Source of the DNA: Geosiphon pyriformis
Lineage: Eukaryota; Glomeromycota; Glomeromycetes; Archaeosporales; Geosiphonaceae
Length of the DNA stretch: 64,000 nt
Direction: 5' to 3'
NCBI GenBank assembly: GCA_016748015.1
Contig: JAAOMT010000134.1
Span: forward strand, 994,451 to 1,058,450
Part shown: positions 12,815-22,790 of the stretch, one piece after another
Position numbering within the stretch: the stretch's first letter is position 1
Layout: each line of letters starts with the position of its first letter
Position numbers and translations under genes: made by a program
The notes under the pieces: model-generated
Told to the model about the DNA's origin: nothing
The model's database searches: none
Seen by the model: only the letters and a program-made list of their open reading frames with translations

Positions 12815-14911
12815 AAGTACAAGTTTAGGGAAAAAGGTTGAACAGGAAAATCTATAAAAATCATGAATTTTATTTACTTTTGGAGATTTTCATTTTCAGA
12901 ATGAAATTTCCTTTATTCATAATACAAAGATATATTTTATATTAAACTTTTAATATTAAAGATATTATTTTAAATTTAAATGTACCACTGTATTGTAATA
13001 TATTGCAATACCATTTTTTAATTTAATTTTAATTATTAAGTATACGTTATGTTAACTAATTAGTTTTTTTGTAATATTTAATAACAATAAAACACTTTAA
13101 TAAACTTATATTAACAATTTAAAAAATTAAAAAAAAACTTTTTAATAACTTATTATTATAAAAAACAAGATATTTAAATATTATATTAAAATAGCTTAAA
13201 TTAACAAAAGTATATTATATCAAGTTATATAATTTATTAAAAAAAATAATTTAATAATTTATAGTTTAATAAACAGTAAAAAATAATAATTAAAATAATT
13301 ATATAAATATAATTATCACAAAAAATATTTTTTAAATTTTTAAATTTATTTATATATATAAATTAACAAAAATAATATTATTATTATAAATACTATAAAA
13401 TATTAATATATATTTTAGAATAATTAAAAATATTAAAAAATATTAAGATTGTTATAAAACATTTTGTATTATTAAAAAAAAATAGAGATATAAATAATAT
13501 TAATTAATAAAAAATAATTAAAAAATTAAAAACTGTTTTTATTTTTATTTAAAACTTAAAAATTTAAAAAAATATAACTTAATTAATATTTTGGATTAAT
13601 AAGTTTTAAATACCAATTTTGTTAAAAAACAAAGTAAATTAAACATATAATTATTAAAAACAATATAATAAATTGAAATTTTGTTTTTTACATAAAATAT
13701 TCAATTAACAAAACTTTTAAATATACTAAATTTTTAAAAACATTATTTATATAAAAATTTATTTAAAAAATACCTAAAATAACATACTTAAATTTTGTTA
13801 ATATTAAATTTAAATTAAAATACTTAAAAGTTATAATTTATTTTTAAAAATTATTATATAAAAGTTTAAATAATTTGTTATTACTTTTAAATAACTATTA
13901 TTTATTATTAATTATTAATTAAATTTAAAAAATCTAAAAAAAAAACCAATTTAAAAACTTATTAAATCTTTTAAGTTAATAATAGCTATATTAATTTATT
14001 TTTATTATTAATAATTTTATTAATATTTAAAATTATAACACAAAAAATATAAAAAAAACTTTTATTAATAAGAATTTTTTGTATATTAACTGAAAAATAA
14101 TATCAAAAAACTTGTTATAAAAAAACATTTAATTAACAAAAAAAAACAAAAAAAAATAGAATAATACATTATATTTTATTTATAAAAATTTTTTTTTAAA
14201 CTTTTATAAAATATTTTCTAATTTTTTATAAATAAATAAATATGAATTTTAATAAACTATTTATAATTTAAACTGGTTAAATTTTATTTAAATTACTTAA
14301 AATTTATAAATTTAAATTTAAATTGCTTAAATTTATTTTTGTATTTAAAATTTAAAGTTTTATTTATTTTAATTAAAATATTATATTATTAATACTTTTT
14401 AATAAATATAAAAACAAAATTAATAAAATAATATATAATATTAAAATTAAGTTAATTTTTATTTTATATTATAATTTATAATATTAATAATTTTAATTAA
14501 ATAATTTGGTTTGTTAATTTTGTAAAATTTAAATAATTTTTAAATCAGTAATATAAATAATTTTGTTTTAATTTTTAATTAATGATTTTTTTAATAAGTT
14601 ATTTAATTTTAATAAATTTATATTTATATTTATAATATTTATGTTTTTTATTAAGTTATTTGTAAAATTATATTTAATATAAAGTTATTTTTTCTTTATA
14701 CAATAATTTAATATTGTTTTAATATAAGTTTAAGTAAATAATTGTATTATTCAAATTTATAATATAATTTTATATAAAAATTAATATAGATATTAAAAAA
14801 ATTACATTTTATTAGAATATAATAAATAAATAAATATGAAAAGAATTATATTTTATTAAAGTATAATAAATAGATAAATAAATATTGAAAATATAAATAT
14901 AAAGTTTGGTT

Positions 14912-14947
<36 letters not shown>

Positions 14948-15046
14948 TACATTAGTTTTTTAATTTATTAAACAAAATTATTAAAATGTATCTAAATTAA
15001 TTTATATTTAAATATGTAAATAATCTATTCAATAAATCAAAATATT

Positions 15047-15051
<5 letters not shown>
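12815..15051. other. AT-rich intergenic block, no gene seen
   Basis: After the short promoter side of the UBX gene, the sequence becomes almost pure A/T from about 12900, like 2.8-5.2 kb. I see no coding, RNA or LTR structure. A (TAA)n run lies near 14917-14945. Confidence 0.6.
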
Positions 15052-15111
<60 letters not shown>

Positions 15112-15113
15112 GC

Positions 15114-15159
<46 letters not shown>

Positions 15160-15161
15160 TA
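15052..15161. repeat. (CAA)n followed by (TAA)n microsatellites
   Basis: About twenty CAA/ACA units run into about fifteen TAA units with only short interruptions. The tract is not in any reading frame I can support. Confidence 0.9.
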
Positions 15162-15815
15162 ATGATTATTTTATTTTATTTTTATTAAAAAAACTTTAAA
15201 CTTGTGATTGATTTTTATAAAATAACGATAAAAAATTTCATTACATTTAATAAATGTACGTTATTATTAGCTAATTGAAGTTTAATTATATTTTATTAAC
15301 TGGAAGTCTGTCCCTTTTCTGTATATTTGAATACATAGATTTTATTTAGGATGGGTAATATTTGATCTCTGAATATGGTTAGCGGAGGAGGAAAGTTTAT
15401 TTCCCACCTTATCATGTTCAATGCGTCATTTAAAGATCAGAGGCTTGTGAATTTTACCTTAAAATATTTATCACCGAGAATGATTGATGATTGAAGTTTT
15501 GATTTGGAATCAATTCAAACTTTACCCGATGTAGAAGCTTAATTCACCAATGAAATATATAGCCCGCGGGCTGGTTGGCTGGCTTATGTAACTCATATTT
15601 GCAGATCAGAATCTTACCTATCAAAATTGGGAACAAATATCATAAGGTCAGTCTTCTCAAAAGGTTATATTATCTATAATATATAATATTACATTTTTCA
15701 TTGGACTCGATTTAATCTTTCTTTGGTAAAAGATCTATTAAAAGAGGTAAAAATGACAACTATATACACAAAAGATTGAGTTAAAGTGGAAATCAAAAAT
15801 ATCCATTATTTTTTG
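15162..15815. other. Non-coding spacer of mixed composition
   Basis: This is less AT-rich than its neighbours between about 15300 and 15620 and includes a GC-rich patch, CCCGCGGGC, near 15563. Every frame is broken by stops and I recognise no domain. It may hold an unrecognised exon or a gene relic. Confidence 0.35.
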
Positions 15816-15934
15816 GGATGGTGATGATGATGGTGGTGATGATGATGATGATGATAATGATAAGGAGGAAGGAAGGAAGGAAGGAAGGAAGGAAGGAAGG
15901 AAGGAAGGAAGGAAGGAAGGCAGGAAAGAAAGAA

Positions 15935-15969
<35 letters not shown>

Positions 15970-15996
15970 ATTTATATATATATATATATATATCAA
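15816..15996. repeat. Compound microsatellite cluster
   Basis: Tandem (GAT/GGT)n, (GGAA)n of about 14 units, (TAA)n and (TA)n tracts follow each other almost without gaps. Open frames through it encode only poly-His, poly-Ile, poly-Asn or repeated Arg-Lys-Glu-Gly and are not genes. Confidence 0.9.
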
Positions 15997-16121
15997 AACT
16001 TCCGAGAATCAATCTATTGGAGTTCATAAAAAACTATTTGATCAAATGAAAAATGAAACAAAAGATAAAAATTAAAAGATCCAGAACAATTTAAACTCTT
16101 TTCTAATTTTTAATAAAATTA

Positions 16122-16486
16122 TTATTCCTTTTGGTTATTGTTATATCTCCAATACCAAATTAGCATTGAGAATATTAATATGATTATAAAGAAGGAGATT
16201 AATGACATGAGGCGATTATATTTTCGCCATTTACGATCCGTTAGCGTACTAGGATGTAGAGGATATATGGCGCCAAACCACCAGAATGGAATTATTATGA
16301 ACCCAAAAAGGAAACAAACGGAACCAAATGGACATAAAGCTACAGGTTCTGGAGGATGCAACATTCGACGAGGCGGTGATAAACTTGGGTATGTTACATC
16401 TTCAATTGATAATTGTTTTGGAGGTGAAAGATTTTGTTCCCCTTTGCGTCTTTGATTACTACTACTACTACTACTACTACTAATAC

Positions 16487-16524
<38 letters not shown>

Positions 16525-17216
16525 GTGTTTTTTTTGTTATTTTTTTGTTGTCGTGACTTTCTTGCAATTTCTTCTTTTGCAGCGCCAGCAGCTGAAGTAG
16601 AAGCTTCTGGTTCTTGGGAAAATATTTTCTCATTGGTACGTTCTATTCTTTCTTGTGAGGTTGGTTGGTTCTCTGAATCAGGTGAATAAAATTGATATGT
16701 CCAGGAAGGCCATGAATTTGATGAAGTCTTTGAATTTCTTTTATCTGAATCATTAATACTATTTTCATTGGTACTAGTTATTCTTGCGGGTTCTAGCAGT
16801 GTTACTATCGGAATCACAAATTCTTTTCCTGACCGGGGATTATTAGGAGTTAAAGGTGTTATAGGGGTAGTGGGTGTAGAGGTTTGAGGTGTTTTTGATC
16901 CGTCGATAGTAGGAGGAGTAAAATTAAAAATTAAAGGAGCTGAACTACTGGTGCTACTAATTGAAACTTGTTTTAAGGTCGGTTTAGTAGCCGAACTAGT
17001 AGTAGTACCGAAAGTGTGAAATTTGCCTGTCCCATAACCTCTTCCCATTAAAAGATTTTCCGTTACCTTGTAAGACCAACCTCCTGGGTTCACTTCATGG
17101 ATCGGTTGATAGGTTAAGGAAGGTGGTATAATAGGTCGAGGTATAGGGACCCGCCCCCCTCCAGAAGGCCTCCTTTGTAGTGCCGTGATTGTGTACGGTA
17201 ATAAAGGAGGTTTTGC
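16122..17216 (-). CDS. Asn/Ser-rich, C-terminally membrane-anchored protein (5' end unresolved)
   Basis: An open frame of about 365 codons ends at 16122. In its first part it has a P-G-G-W-S-Y motif, then a long Ser/Thr/Pro-rich region, a run of 12 Asn followed by about 10 Ser, and a conserved-looking C-terminal module. That module is a Cys/aromatic hydrophobic stretch (C-L/F-x-F-G-F-I-I-I-P-F-W-W-F-G), a basic linker (R-K-W-R-K-Y-N-R) and a final transmembrane helix of about 20 residues. The codon before Ala at 17216 is a stop preceded by a good acceptor (CTAG), so an upstream exon is likely. A (CCA)n stretch near 17330 could encode its proline-rich end, but I could not place the start codon. 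The low-complexity linker plus paired hydrophobic C-terminus resembles fungal serine-rich plasma-membrane proteins. No function is claimed. Confidence 0.6.
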
Positions 17217-17328
17217 CTAGGTCAATGCTGAGAGTATATATGACACAAAAGATAGAGAAAGATTTTTGAAAAAGTTGGCGGTAATTAAGGAAAGGGTAGC
17301 TTTAAAAACTAAAGCTTGTGGTAGTTGC

Positions 17329-17420
17329 GGTGGTGGTGGTGGTGGTGGTGGTTTTCGCGTTACTGAAAATTTTAAGGTAGCGTTGGAGTTGACAGTGGTG
17401 GTGGTGGTGGTGGTGGTGGT
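17329..17420. repeat. Two (GGT)n tracts
   Basis: GGT/GTG triplet runs at about 17329-17352 and 17395-17420 flank a short unique spacer. The second runs directly into the telomere-type hexamer array. Confidence 0.85.
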
Positions 17421-17456
17421 GGGTTAGGGTTAGGGTTAGGGTTAGGGTTAGGGTTA
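17421..17456. repeat. Interstitial telomeric repeat (GGGTTA)6
   Basis: Six perfect tandem copies of the hexamer TTAGGG, the telomere repeat of many fungi and of vertebrates, lie inside the chromosome between a (GGT)n run and unique sequence. There is no loss of flanking genes or chromosome-end structure around it, so it is interstitial. Confidence 0.95.
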
Positions 17457-18181
17457 CGGAACAGCAGGAGTCGGTTTTTTTCAAGGAGGCGGAAAATAAA
17501 GGAGTGAATAAGCCAGCTTAAGAAAGTCCAAAAGCAAGTTTGGTAGTTCCAACCAACCTTTTTGGCATGGTGTTTAGATATTGGGAGACTGGTAACACTG
17601 AATTGAGCAGATTTTAATTATGTGTATGTGTTATATCCAATATTTATATATATTTTAAACTTAAGATAGTTTGATAGTGATGAAGTGTAAACGTTAAGAT
17701 TAACTTGTGAAAAACGCGTTTCACATCGTGACGGTTCAAGAATATATGCGTGTGCGGACAAGTGTACTTGCATTTTTTTTTACACAACATGATGATGGTT
17801 ATGATGATGATGATGATGATGGCTATGATAATAATGATAATTATGATGGCTATAATGGCTATAATGAGGCCAGTTAACCTATTATATTATTATATTATTA
17901 TATTTAAATTTTTATTTTTGGGAAATTTGTAGTATAACAAGTAAAAACAGGATTTTCATTTTTGGAATATATTAACTAAATAAGAAATTATAAAGCAACA
18001 AAGAGTTGCATATATATATATATATTTTTTTACATTCTCAAATATTTCCTACATTCCTACATCCTAACTTGGGAATAGTTTTTATCACCTTGTTCAACCA
18101 TTAACATAATTACACAACCAAGTCTATCACAGGTTAATAGAAAGTTCCTTTCATTGTATTTGCGGGAGAAGAATCATTATA
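17457..18181. other. Intergenic, with (ATG)n microsatellite
   Basis: A trinucleotide run of ATG/ATA type lies at about 17787-17865, and a short (TA)n at about 18009-18025. No coding region is supported. Confidence 0.6.
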
Positions 18182-18233
18182 ATTGTTTGATTCATTGTTT
18201 GATTGGTTTGATTGGTTTGATTGGTTTGATTGG

Positions 18234-18266
<33 letters not shown>
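18182..18266. repeat. (TTGATTGG)n / (TTGA)n tandem repeat
   Basis: Imperfect 9-10 bp units of TTTGATTGG type pass into pure TTGA/GATT tetramers. Open frames through it give only Asn-Gln-Ser or Asn-Gln-Thr repeats. Confidence 0.85.
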
Positions 18267-18267
<1 letters not shown>

Positions 18268-18794
18268 AGAATGGGGAACAAACGTTACATAAATCATAGA
18301 ATATGTCAGGGATATTATGCAACGAAAAAAAATTTGTTTCATCTTTTATTATTATTTAACTAGGCAAAAATCTCCAATTGTACAGGGTTGTAATAAATTT
18401 AGATTTGGGAATCCTATTTTGTAATTTGTAATATATATTAAAAAAAAAAATAAAAAAAAAAAATAAAAAAAAGTTGAATATATGAAATTAAAAAATGTGT
18501 ATTTGAAATACAATATGTATGTGTGTTTGAAATTATAATGTGTATATTTAAAATTCCAATAGCAGTGAATTTTTGATTATAAAGAAGTTTAAATATGAAA
18601 GGTCAATTAATTTCAAATGATATTATACATAATTAAAAGTATTTATATGAGGAACAAGGAAAGGATACGAAAATAATTATTTATATTTAAATACTTTTTT
18701 TTTTTATCGTTGAAAATTATTAAATTTTAAATATTTTTAGCTCTTTTGAATTAATTAGTTATTTAAATTTTGATTGAGTAGAATCATAAAGTAA

Positions 18795-18848
<54 letters not shown>

Positions 18849-18955
18849 TAAAATAAAAAAAATCAAATAGAAAAAGATAAAATAATTTGAATAAGAATTA
18901 TTTTATCAAAAGAAACATAAATTTCCTCTTCAATCTTCCCTTCAATTTTTGATTT
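18267..18955. other. Intergenic, with (ATT)n
   Basis: AT-rich spacer with poly-A-rich sequence near 18440-18470 and about 16 ATT units at 18798-18847. It is the downstream side of the lipase-like gene. No gene seen. Confidence 0.6.
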
Positions 18956-20593
18956 TTAATCCTTGCATCCTTGAGGAGACATTAAATAACCAAAATATGG
19001 TCCCAAGTGCACATCCATTGCATTTTCTGGAAGTTCACCTTTTGGTTTTTCAAACTTTAGATTACATTCCTAGAAAAATATAAAAGAATAAATTTAGTTA
19101 AGAAGGAGAATTTAAACTAAAAATTTTCAAAATATTTAACCTTATTTTCAGAACGACTGAACAGTTGGAAACAAATATAAATATCGGGTATTTCTTTGCC
19201 TTCAGGATCAAAGCAATCACAACCGTTATTGCTAGTAATCCATACTTCTAATTGAAAATGTCTCAAATATTTAGGTCCAAAGAAGAGAGGAACATGATCG
19301 TTGCCAATTGTTATACGGGCACATTCAAATGCTGATAAAATCCAGTTATTCAAGTGACTAATTCCTATGCGTGGGGATCCATAGGTAACCAAGATCATTT
19401 CACGGTTGGGCCAATGACGTTTAAAAACAATTGCCACCAAAGTCGCCAATACTATGAGTGGAGTAAATTTAAAGAGAGTGAATGAATGTAAAAGAGTGAA
19501 TTTAAAGAGAGTAAATTTAAAGAGAGTGAATGAATGTAAAAGAGTGAATTTAAAGAGAGTGAATTTAAAGAGAGTAAATTTAAAGAGAGTGAATGAATGT
19601 AAAAGAGTGAATTTAAAGAGAGTAAATTTAAAGAGAGTGAATGAATGTAAAAGAGTGAATTTAAAGAGAGTGAATGTAAAAGAGTAAATTTAAAGAGAGT
19701 GAATGAATGTAAAAGAGTGAATTTAAAGAGAGTGAATGAATGAATGAATTAATTAATTAATTAATTAATTAATTAAAGAAATTTCATAGAAAATGTGGCT
19801 TTCTTACCTCCACCACCGCCATGTCCAGTAAAAATAAAAGCATGACGCTTGTATAAAATATTATCTATGTATTGCTTCAATCGCTTATAAATATCATTAG
19901 ACGCTAAATTCCAATATTTATTATAAAATTCTTCTAATATATAAGTATCCTTATTAACATAAGAAAGTTGTGTTAACTTTGGTTCTGGACCCATTTTAAC
20001 AAGTTCATCATATGTTAACTCTGGTGTTCTAAATCTTGAAATTACTGCTTTGCCAGAACTTTTTTTAGGACGTAATGGTAAATAAATTTTTTCGGTTATA
20101 CTATTTATCAAAGCTATTTTTTTTAATAATAAAAAAATATATATTTATATATTTATATTAATTTTTATCATCTTTTTTCCAAATAAAAATTATTGTGTAT
20201 ATATAGAATTTCGATTAAAATCGGGTTACCATAAATTCCTGGTGCAAGAATAATTGGTTGGTTTTTATCACAATGAACTTGTTGAGCATATTTTGTCACC
20301 AATAAATAAAATGTTAATGATTCTGTAGGAATTTTCTTAACCCTAAAGGAAAGAAAATTTCTAGGCATATATTTTTGACTTATTTTTTGAGTAAGATTAA
20401 ACATTTCATTTGAATCATTATTTTTGTAAAATATATTTGAAATATTTAAATGATTTTTTGTAAGATATGATTTTCTATTTAAAATATTTGAATTCTGATT
20501 CAATTGAAAATTTAAAATAAAAAAGATTAAGCATGAAAGAATTAGAAACAATAAGAATCGCCATTTGGTGATAACGTTAGAAAAGACTTCCAT
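18956..20593 (-). CDS. Class-3 lipase-like protein, nucleophile elbow G-H-G-G-G-G (no serine)
   Basis: Four exons on the minus strand (20230-20593, 19808-20113, 19141-19451, 18956-19069) give 364 codons in perfect phase. The N-terminus has a hydrophobic stretch (about residues 12-32) suitable as a signal anchor. The fold markers of fungal class-3 lipases follow in order: F-T-G-H at the nucleophile elbow (about 216-219), then T-Y-G-S-P-R-I-G, then N-D-H-V-P-L-F (acid), and D-V-H-L-G-P-Y-F-G near the end (His). The elbow G-x-S-x-G is instead G-H-G-G-G-G; the position of the catalytic Ser (residue 220) is Gly. Intron 2 is filled by a minisatellite. The protein is therefore either a pseudoenzyme with a lipase fold, or a variant family. 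Exon structure and frame are intact, so it does not look like a pseudogene. Confidence 0.75.
19452..19776. repeat. Minisatellite within lipase-like intron
   Basis: Units built from AGAGTGAATTTAA (with AGAGTAAATTTAA variants) and AGAGTGAATGAATGTAA are shuffled over almost 300 bp and end in about eight (TTAA) tetramers. The whole array lies between the donor at 19807 and the acceptor at 19452. The plus-strand open frame through it encodes only Arg-Val-Asn-Leu-Lys repeats and is rejected as a gene. Confidence 0.9.
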
Positions 20594-20620
20594 ATCAGTT
20601 TTTTAAGCGTTTAATTTATT

Positions 20621-20660
<40 letters not shown>

Positions 20661-20807
20661 GTGGAGTTGTGTGAGTTTGATAATTCAAAAAACCTTTCTT
20701 TTTATATAGAATACATATTTTTTTTCATTCAGTTTCGAAACAAATTAAATAATTAAAAAAAAAGAATTTATCCTCAAACAAATAATAATTAACATCAAGA
20801 TCATAAA

Positions 20808-20843
<36 letters not shown>

Positions 20844-20886
20844 GTTGTTGTTGTTGTTGTTGTTGTTTTTGCTGTTGTTGTTGTTT

Positions 20887-20919
<33 letters not shown>

Positions 20920-22100
20920 TTGCTGTTGTTGTTGTTTTTGTTGTTGTGGTTGTTGTTTTTGTTGTTGTTGCTTTTCGCTATTTTCTTTCGAAAACCGTGT
21001 CCCTTTTTTTCTTATTCTATTCTATTTTTTTTTTTTCACGATAATAAACCTTGATTAGTGAACCAAAGTATTTTAAGATTGAAAATCTTGAAATCCTTTA
21101 AAATATACCTTTAAATTTTATTTTTTTAATAATGTCTTTAAAATAAAATATTACGTAATTAACCAAAAAAAAATGATTGATTATTTTATTTTATTATATA
21201 ATAAATCATTGATATATATATATATATATATCACATGAAGAAAAAATTTATCTAATTTTTTTATCATATGTACGAATGATAACGACGCGTCCTTATAATA
21301 TATATATCCATGTTTTTATATCTAATTATACTTTTTAAAATGAATATTTTTTACTGTAACTGACTTATATTTTGAGAATAAATTTTTTAAAATGTATAAT
21401 CTTTCAAAATATCTTTCTTATTTGATATGTAAACATATTAATTTAGTTAATAAAAACAATAAGAGTAATAGTAATAGTAATAGTAATAATTAATTAAGAG
21501 AAAAGTAAGACTAAATCTAATAAAATTAAGAAAAAAAAATATTATACAAAATAAAACTTTTTAAATTTATTCTATTTAATATTATTTATTATTCTTAATG
21601 TAATTAATATATGATAATTTAATTAAATTTTTAAAGAATAAGAAAATTAAAATTATTATTATTATTATTATTATTAAAATATATTCTTTTAATATAATAA
21701 ATACTTTTTTTTAATATATTTTGTGTTAATAGTTAAACAATATATTTAATTTTTAAAAATCTTATTAATATAAATTTGTTATTAAGAAAAGTAATTTATT
21801 TATTAAATATATATACTTGTAAAGAAATTTTTTAACAAAAAAAAATCAAAAAAAAAATTATATAAATTTATAATACAAATTAAAATAAAATATGTTTATT
21901 TATCTTTATATACTTGTATTTTAAACTTTTTTTTTATATTTTTTGTTAAAATTAAATACAAGATATTTATAAAATAAATTCATCCCTAAACTATTCTCAA
22001 ACTAATTCTCTTTTAAAAATCATAAATTATACAAAACCTTTCCTCTAGCAATTTCTTTTATATTCGATAAATGCTCTCATGGAATCTATTCGTAATAATT
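20594..22100. other. AT-rich intergenic with triplet microsatellites
   Basis: It holds (TAA)n at about 20622-20656, (ATT)n at about 20810-20841 running into an interrupted (TGT)n/(TTG)n tract to about 20970, a (TA)n at about 21216-21232, and (ATT)n near 21655-21675. Upstream of the lipase-like gene there is no obvious conserved promoter element. No gene seen. Confidence 0.6.
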
Positions 22101-22356
22101 TAAAATATCATTATTATATATTCTCTATATTCATCTTCATTATTAGGTGGAATGTCTATATTGAATTCTTTGATTATTTTATCAATTACTTTATTGTCAC
22201 TTGAAAAGTCGTGGTAAAAAGTTTTTCAAAAAAATATATGAAATAGCATGCACTACAAACATTATTTTCATTATTTTAAATACTCTATTGACAGTTTTCA
22301 CACTGATTGTAATCATGAACATATGAAAAAGTTCTTTTAATTTCTTTGTTTTCCAT
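22101..22356 (-). pseudogene. Fragment resembling the N-terminal Cys-rich part of a kinase-family protein
   Basis: Reading on the minus strand from an ATG at 22354-22356 gives C-E-N-C, then C-S-A-C after a frameshift or intron, then a stretch like S-D-N-K-V-I-D-K-I-I-K-E-F. C-x2-C pairs followed by a G-N-x-x-I-D-x-F-I-like segment are typical of the region before the kinase domain in a large fungal protein-kinase family. No kinase catalytic motif is present. The frame is broken by stops, so it looks like a relic; the assignment is tentative. Confidence 0.3.
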
Positions 22357-22790
22357 TATGTGGATAAGTGAGAATAAAATCTGAATACATTATTATTATT
22401 ATTATTATTATTATTCGAAAAGGCTTTTTTCAAAGCTTTGTTTGGATAATAAGTTTAGAAAGTAATTTTTCTATTTTAGTTAGCTATCCAAACACAATAT
22501 TATTTTTTATCTCATTAAAATTATGTATCAGATTTTCATGTTTCCAAGTGTGAGATCACAGCAGAATGACAGATCGATACTAATTTTAAATTATTTAATG
22601 TTTCATTTAATTTATAAACTGATTAATGCTATATTTTTTTTGAATTGGTTTTTTGTACTCTAGAATACACTAAATAAAAGCATTTTTAAAAAAAAAACAT
22701 TTGTTTGAAATAATACATGTTACTTTAAGATTTTACAAAATAAAAAAAAGTAATTTTCTATTATTTCAACTTATTTAAAAACTTATAGAA

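Noticed and set aside
15738-16075. Poly-His, poly-Ile and Arg-Lys-Glu-Gly ORFs
   Set aside because: They are produced by compound microsatellites, with overlapping alternatives in all frames.
17302-17484. Minus-strand ORF with Thr-Leu and His runs
   Set aside because: It is a translation of the telomeric hexamers and (GGT)n; it has no ATG start. A neighbouring (CCA) frame might be a proline-rich 5' exon of the membrane protein, but this is unproven.
19454-19687. 77-codon plus-strand ORF of Arg-Val-Asn-Leu-Lys repeats
   Set aside because: It is a translation of an intronic minisatellite; the intron's boundaries are fixed by the lipase frame on the other strand.
19452-19776. CRISPR-like array
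   Set aside because: Units are contiguous shuffled motifs without unique spacers, in a eukaryotic intron.
20842-21054. Poly-Leu ORF
   Set aside because: It comes from an interrupted (TTG)n tract.
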